Assembly (NCBI RefSeq): GCF_002078875.1
Contig: NC_034413.1
Span: 60,446,433 to 60,510,432 of the forward strand
Direction of reading: 5' to 3'
Length of the DNA stretch: 64,000 bases
DNA from: Numida meleagris
Taxonomy: Eukaryota; Chordata; Aves; Galliformes; Numididae
Position numbers and translations under genes: made by a program. Under the pieces are notes generated by a model that was not told the origin of the DNA, did no database searches, and saw only the letters and a program-made list of their open reading frames with translations. Positions 61,373 to 64,000 of this stretch are shown here, one piece after another. How positions within the stretch are numbered: position 1 is the first letter of the stretch; every line of letters begins with the position of its first letter.

Positions 61373-64000
61373 CTGCTTTAGAACTCATAACAATAAACAG
61401 GTGTCAGGGAACAACATGGAGAGGAACAGCAAGCAAGGAGCACACTGTGCATGTGCATAAGCGAGAACCAACTTAGAATCTTGGAGAAGGCCTAGAATAG
61501 CGAGACAAGATGCAGCATATTACACAAACCAGACATCTGAAGAAAGCACCAGATGAGTATGAAGCTTAAGGGGTTGGGGGCGGGGGGAGAGGCTAGAGAA
61601 TAAGTTTCGGGAGCTGGTGCATAAACATTTTGTCGGTGGAAGTTCAGCATCAGGTCTTGTTTAGGACTCAAGTGAAAAGGAGTGTGATTGTCCCTCCACA
61701 TCATAAAGGCTGTGTGTGATAAGAAGTCTCTGCAGACTGAGCTCAGCCCAGCACAAAGCTCAAACAGCAGGAGCGTAAATCAGAGCTGAAATGCACTGGC
61801 ACAGCTACAGAGGGAGAGAAGCATCCCCAGCCACTGCCTCCTGGACTGCCCTGTTCTCACATTCACGAGCAATAACTGGGGGGGCAGTGGAAGAAATCAA
61901 ATAATCAAAAATGAAGTTAGACCCATTCTTCACAAAGCACTCCTAATCTGAACTGTCAAGTCTCATTATGAGCCAGAGCCCCACTGGATTGGAAACCCAT
62001 ATCCATCTCTCCTGAGTAATGGAAGAGATGCATCATTTCTTGATAAGATGGATGCACCTTTCCCCTCCCTTCATCAGAGCCCCGTAGTACAATCTTACTC
62101 AGTGAGGTAGTTGCAGAAAGGAAACATTAGGAGTAGCGGCGTCAACACCATTTTATACATGAAAGTGCTACTCTTCCCTTCCCAAGACTTGATACAATCA
62201 TGCCTACCACACACATACAAGGCTATTACAACACAGTCAAGCAGCAGCTTACAAAGCATCCTGTTCATTTCCCCCCGAAATCCTCAGACAGATCCATTAA
62301 CATCAAAGAACAGATCTGGAGTAAAGAAAAAAGTGTGAATTTGTCTTTCCTATGTCTGCATATAAATGCTCGGCGCTGTCAAACACCATTCAGCCTGGAC
62401 TCCAGAGAAATCCCAGCATGTTTCATACTTGTTGGACACAAGCACTGATACTGCACCTATACCAGGCACCTCCTTGTGAACACCCACTGGTATTTGTTAC
62501 AGCTCTGAAGAAAGGTGGGCTAGGTCTGTGAGGAAAGGGATCTGGGCTAGAAATCCAGCTGCTATGGGCTTTGTCATTCAGGTGACACCACGCAGTGAAT
62601 GAAGACATTTGCCCCTTCCTCTACAGTGCACTGTGTGCACTGAAGTTCACCTGGCTTCACTCTGAAGGCCAACTGCAATGAAAGAGTCATCAGCATTCCT
62701 TCTCAAGGCTTTTGGTGCAATGAGCTCCCTGGAGGCTGCATGTGCAATGTAAACCAAGTATGGATTATTCAGGGCTGTCTGTGGTCTTGGGCTTTGGGAG
62801 AGTAAAAAAAAAAAGATTCAAACTGCTTTGCACAATGCAACAAAAGGATTCCTTTGACAGAGCAGCAAGGCAGAATTAATTCCCTCTGAGGGCAGAAGAA
62901 ACCCAGTCATTACACAGTATTTGCTGTCTTAATGCTACACTACAAAAATAGGACACTTATTACAGCTTGGTTTTGCTCTATTTCACATCCCTATATCTGA
63001 GCAGCAAACATAATGAAGGAGGAACGTAATGTAATGGCAGACCAGGGCCAAGTACAGACAACGTATTAACTGTACTTCACACTGGAGTAACAAATCAGTG
63101 CCTGTGTTTAGAGAAAATGACCTCTTCATGCCCCGACTTACAGGGCTCTAACTGCAGTGACTTGTTCTACAGCTGTCTGTTAAAACTGGATGGATACACT
63201 ATCTGTACTAGTATGTCTTTGTTTCAGAAAGGCACTTGATAGCATAATCAATCTAGTCCAAGATAAGATCAATTATTTGAATATGTAAAATGACAAGATT
63301 TAAGGCTACCCTTAAGCTTGCAAAAGCATTCTTTAAAGTTCTTTAAGAAACAACCATGTGCTCTTTAGTCTAGCTACCGGAATACTTGATTAAAATCTCA
63401 TGCTTATGGAAACAGCAGCTGCTACGGGTACATTATAAACACCATGCTCATCTGCAAGGGCAAGGATGCTCTTCTCATGACCCACATCTCGTGCTCTAAC
63501 TGCTATTAAAATCCTACCCTGTAGGTTCACCAGTTAGATTAGGATGAAAGCTGTCTTCATCAGAAGCTGATGGTTGCAGCAGCCAATCTCAGTTCACTTG
63601 TTACAAGCTTAACCCAAAAACAAATGTCATCAAATGAAGGAGCAGCAGCACAAGAATTCAAAACCACACGAGAGGTACAAGAGATTTCATCTCCCCCAAG
63701 CAGTTTTTGGCCACTGCTGAGGCTACTGATTAAAAACAGCAATTTAATTCTAACTGGAACAGTGATTCTATATAAAAACAGCTCAGCACATCGGCTTACA
63801 AGTAGTATCAGGAGACTACTTCCAAGCACCCAATACTAAGGCTGGGCTGCAGAATCAAAACGTAAAAGGAAAAAGAAAAAATAAAGAGGGTAGGGCAACC
63901 CCCCTCAGCTGCTTTTTGAGGAAGCTAAACTATTCATGAACATCAGGCAAAGTTATCTGCATCAAGAACACTTCTGTAATCCTTGCTCTGGCAGCAGAAA

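Larger units (their letters stand above)
46061..64000. other. Long-isoform intron and upstream flank of the short-isoform promoter
   Basis: About 18 kb without any recognised coding exon on either strand. The exon expected next upstream, ending the TOG1-TOG2 connection, was searched for by its likely sequence and not seen. Features are three CR1 fragments (55234-55290, 56815-57098, 60430-60640), two inverted repeats (51723-51744, 55810-55846) and a small tandem repeat (61341-61372). Open frames of 60 to 134 codons in the stretch have no similarity I recognise. Confidence 0.75.

Noticed and set aside
1..64000. CRISPR arrays, operons, tRNA or rRNA genes, phage or viral genes
   Set aside because: No regularly spaced direct repeats, cloverleaf signatures or viral domains were seen. 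The window is vertebrate intron and exon sequence.

Overview
The window is an internal piece of a vertebrate gene, almost certainly from a bird and plausibly chicken. Three things point there: many short exons with GT-AG introns, A+T-rich and CpG-poor introns, and several truncated CR1 retroposons, some ending in the ATTCTGTGATTC-type tail typical of birds. No organism name can be proved from the sequence alone. No bacterial, phage, viral or CRISPR content was seen.

One gene explains all the coding signal: CLASP1 (cytoplasmic linker-associated protein 1), a microtubule plus-end stabilising protein, read on the minus strand. Transcription runs from high to low coordinates. Twenty coding exons were placed by eye, with splice phases that agree from one to the next. 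In order they encode an alternative N-terminus (45533-45569), the lead-in to TOG2 (42073-42225), the TOG2 HEAT-repeat array (about 41112 down to 32705), and a long serine/arginine-rich basic linker with two SxIP EB1-binding motifs (31765 down to 3190). The last exon (2035-2279) opens TOG3. The TOG1 exons lie beyond the right edge; the rest of TOG3 and the C-terminal CLIP-interacting domain lie beyond the left edge. If every exon is joined, the visible reading frame is 2,084 nt (694 codons plus 2 nt).

The most interesting content is the isoform-generating structure. (i) An alternative first exon at 45533-45569, next to a CpG-enriched stretch, would make a TOG1-less short isoform. (ii) Two microexons (24 and 27 nt) and a 63-nt cassette lie in the linker. 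(iii) Six consecutive linker exons (30504 down to 9248) are all phase 1-1, so any of them can be skipped without a frameshift. This lets the cell vary SxIP and phospho-site content modularly.

Between exons the introns hold CR1 fragments (about 10881-11060, 32017-32415, 37821-38130, 55234-55290, 56815-57098, 60430-60640), simple repeats, and three notable perfect inverted repeats (16107-16137, 51723-51744, 55810-55846). The right third of the window (45570-64000) has no recognised coding exon and is read as the large intron of the long isoform, which is also the upstream flank of the short-isoform promoter.
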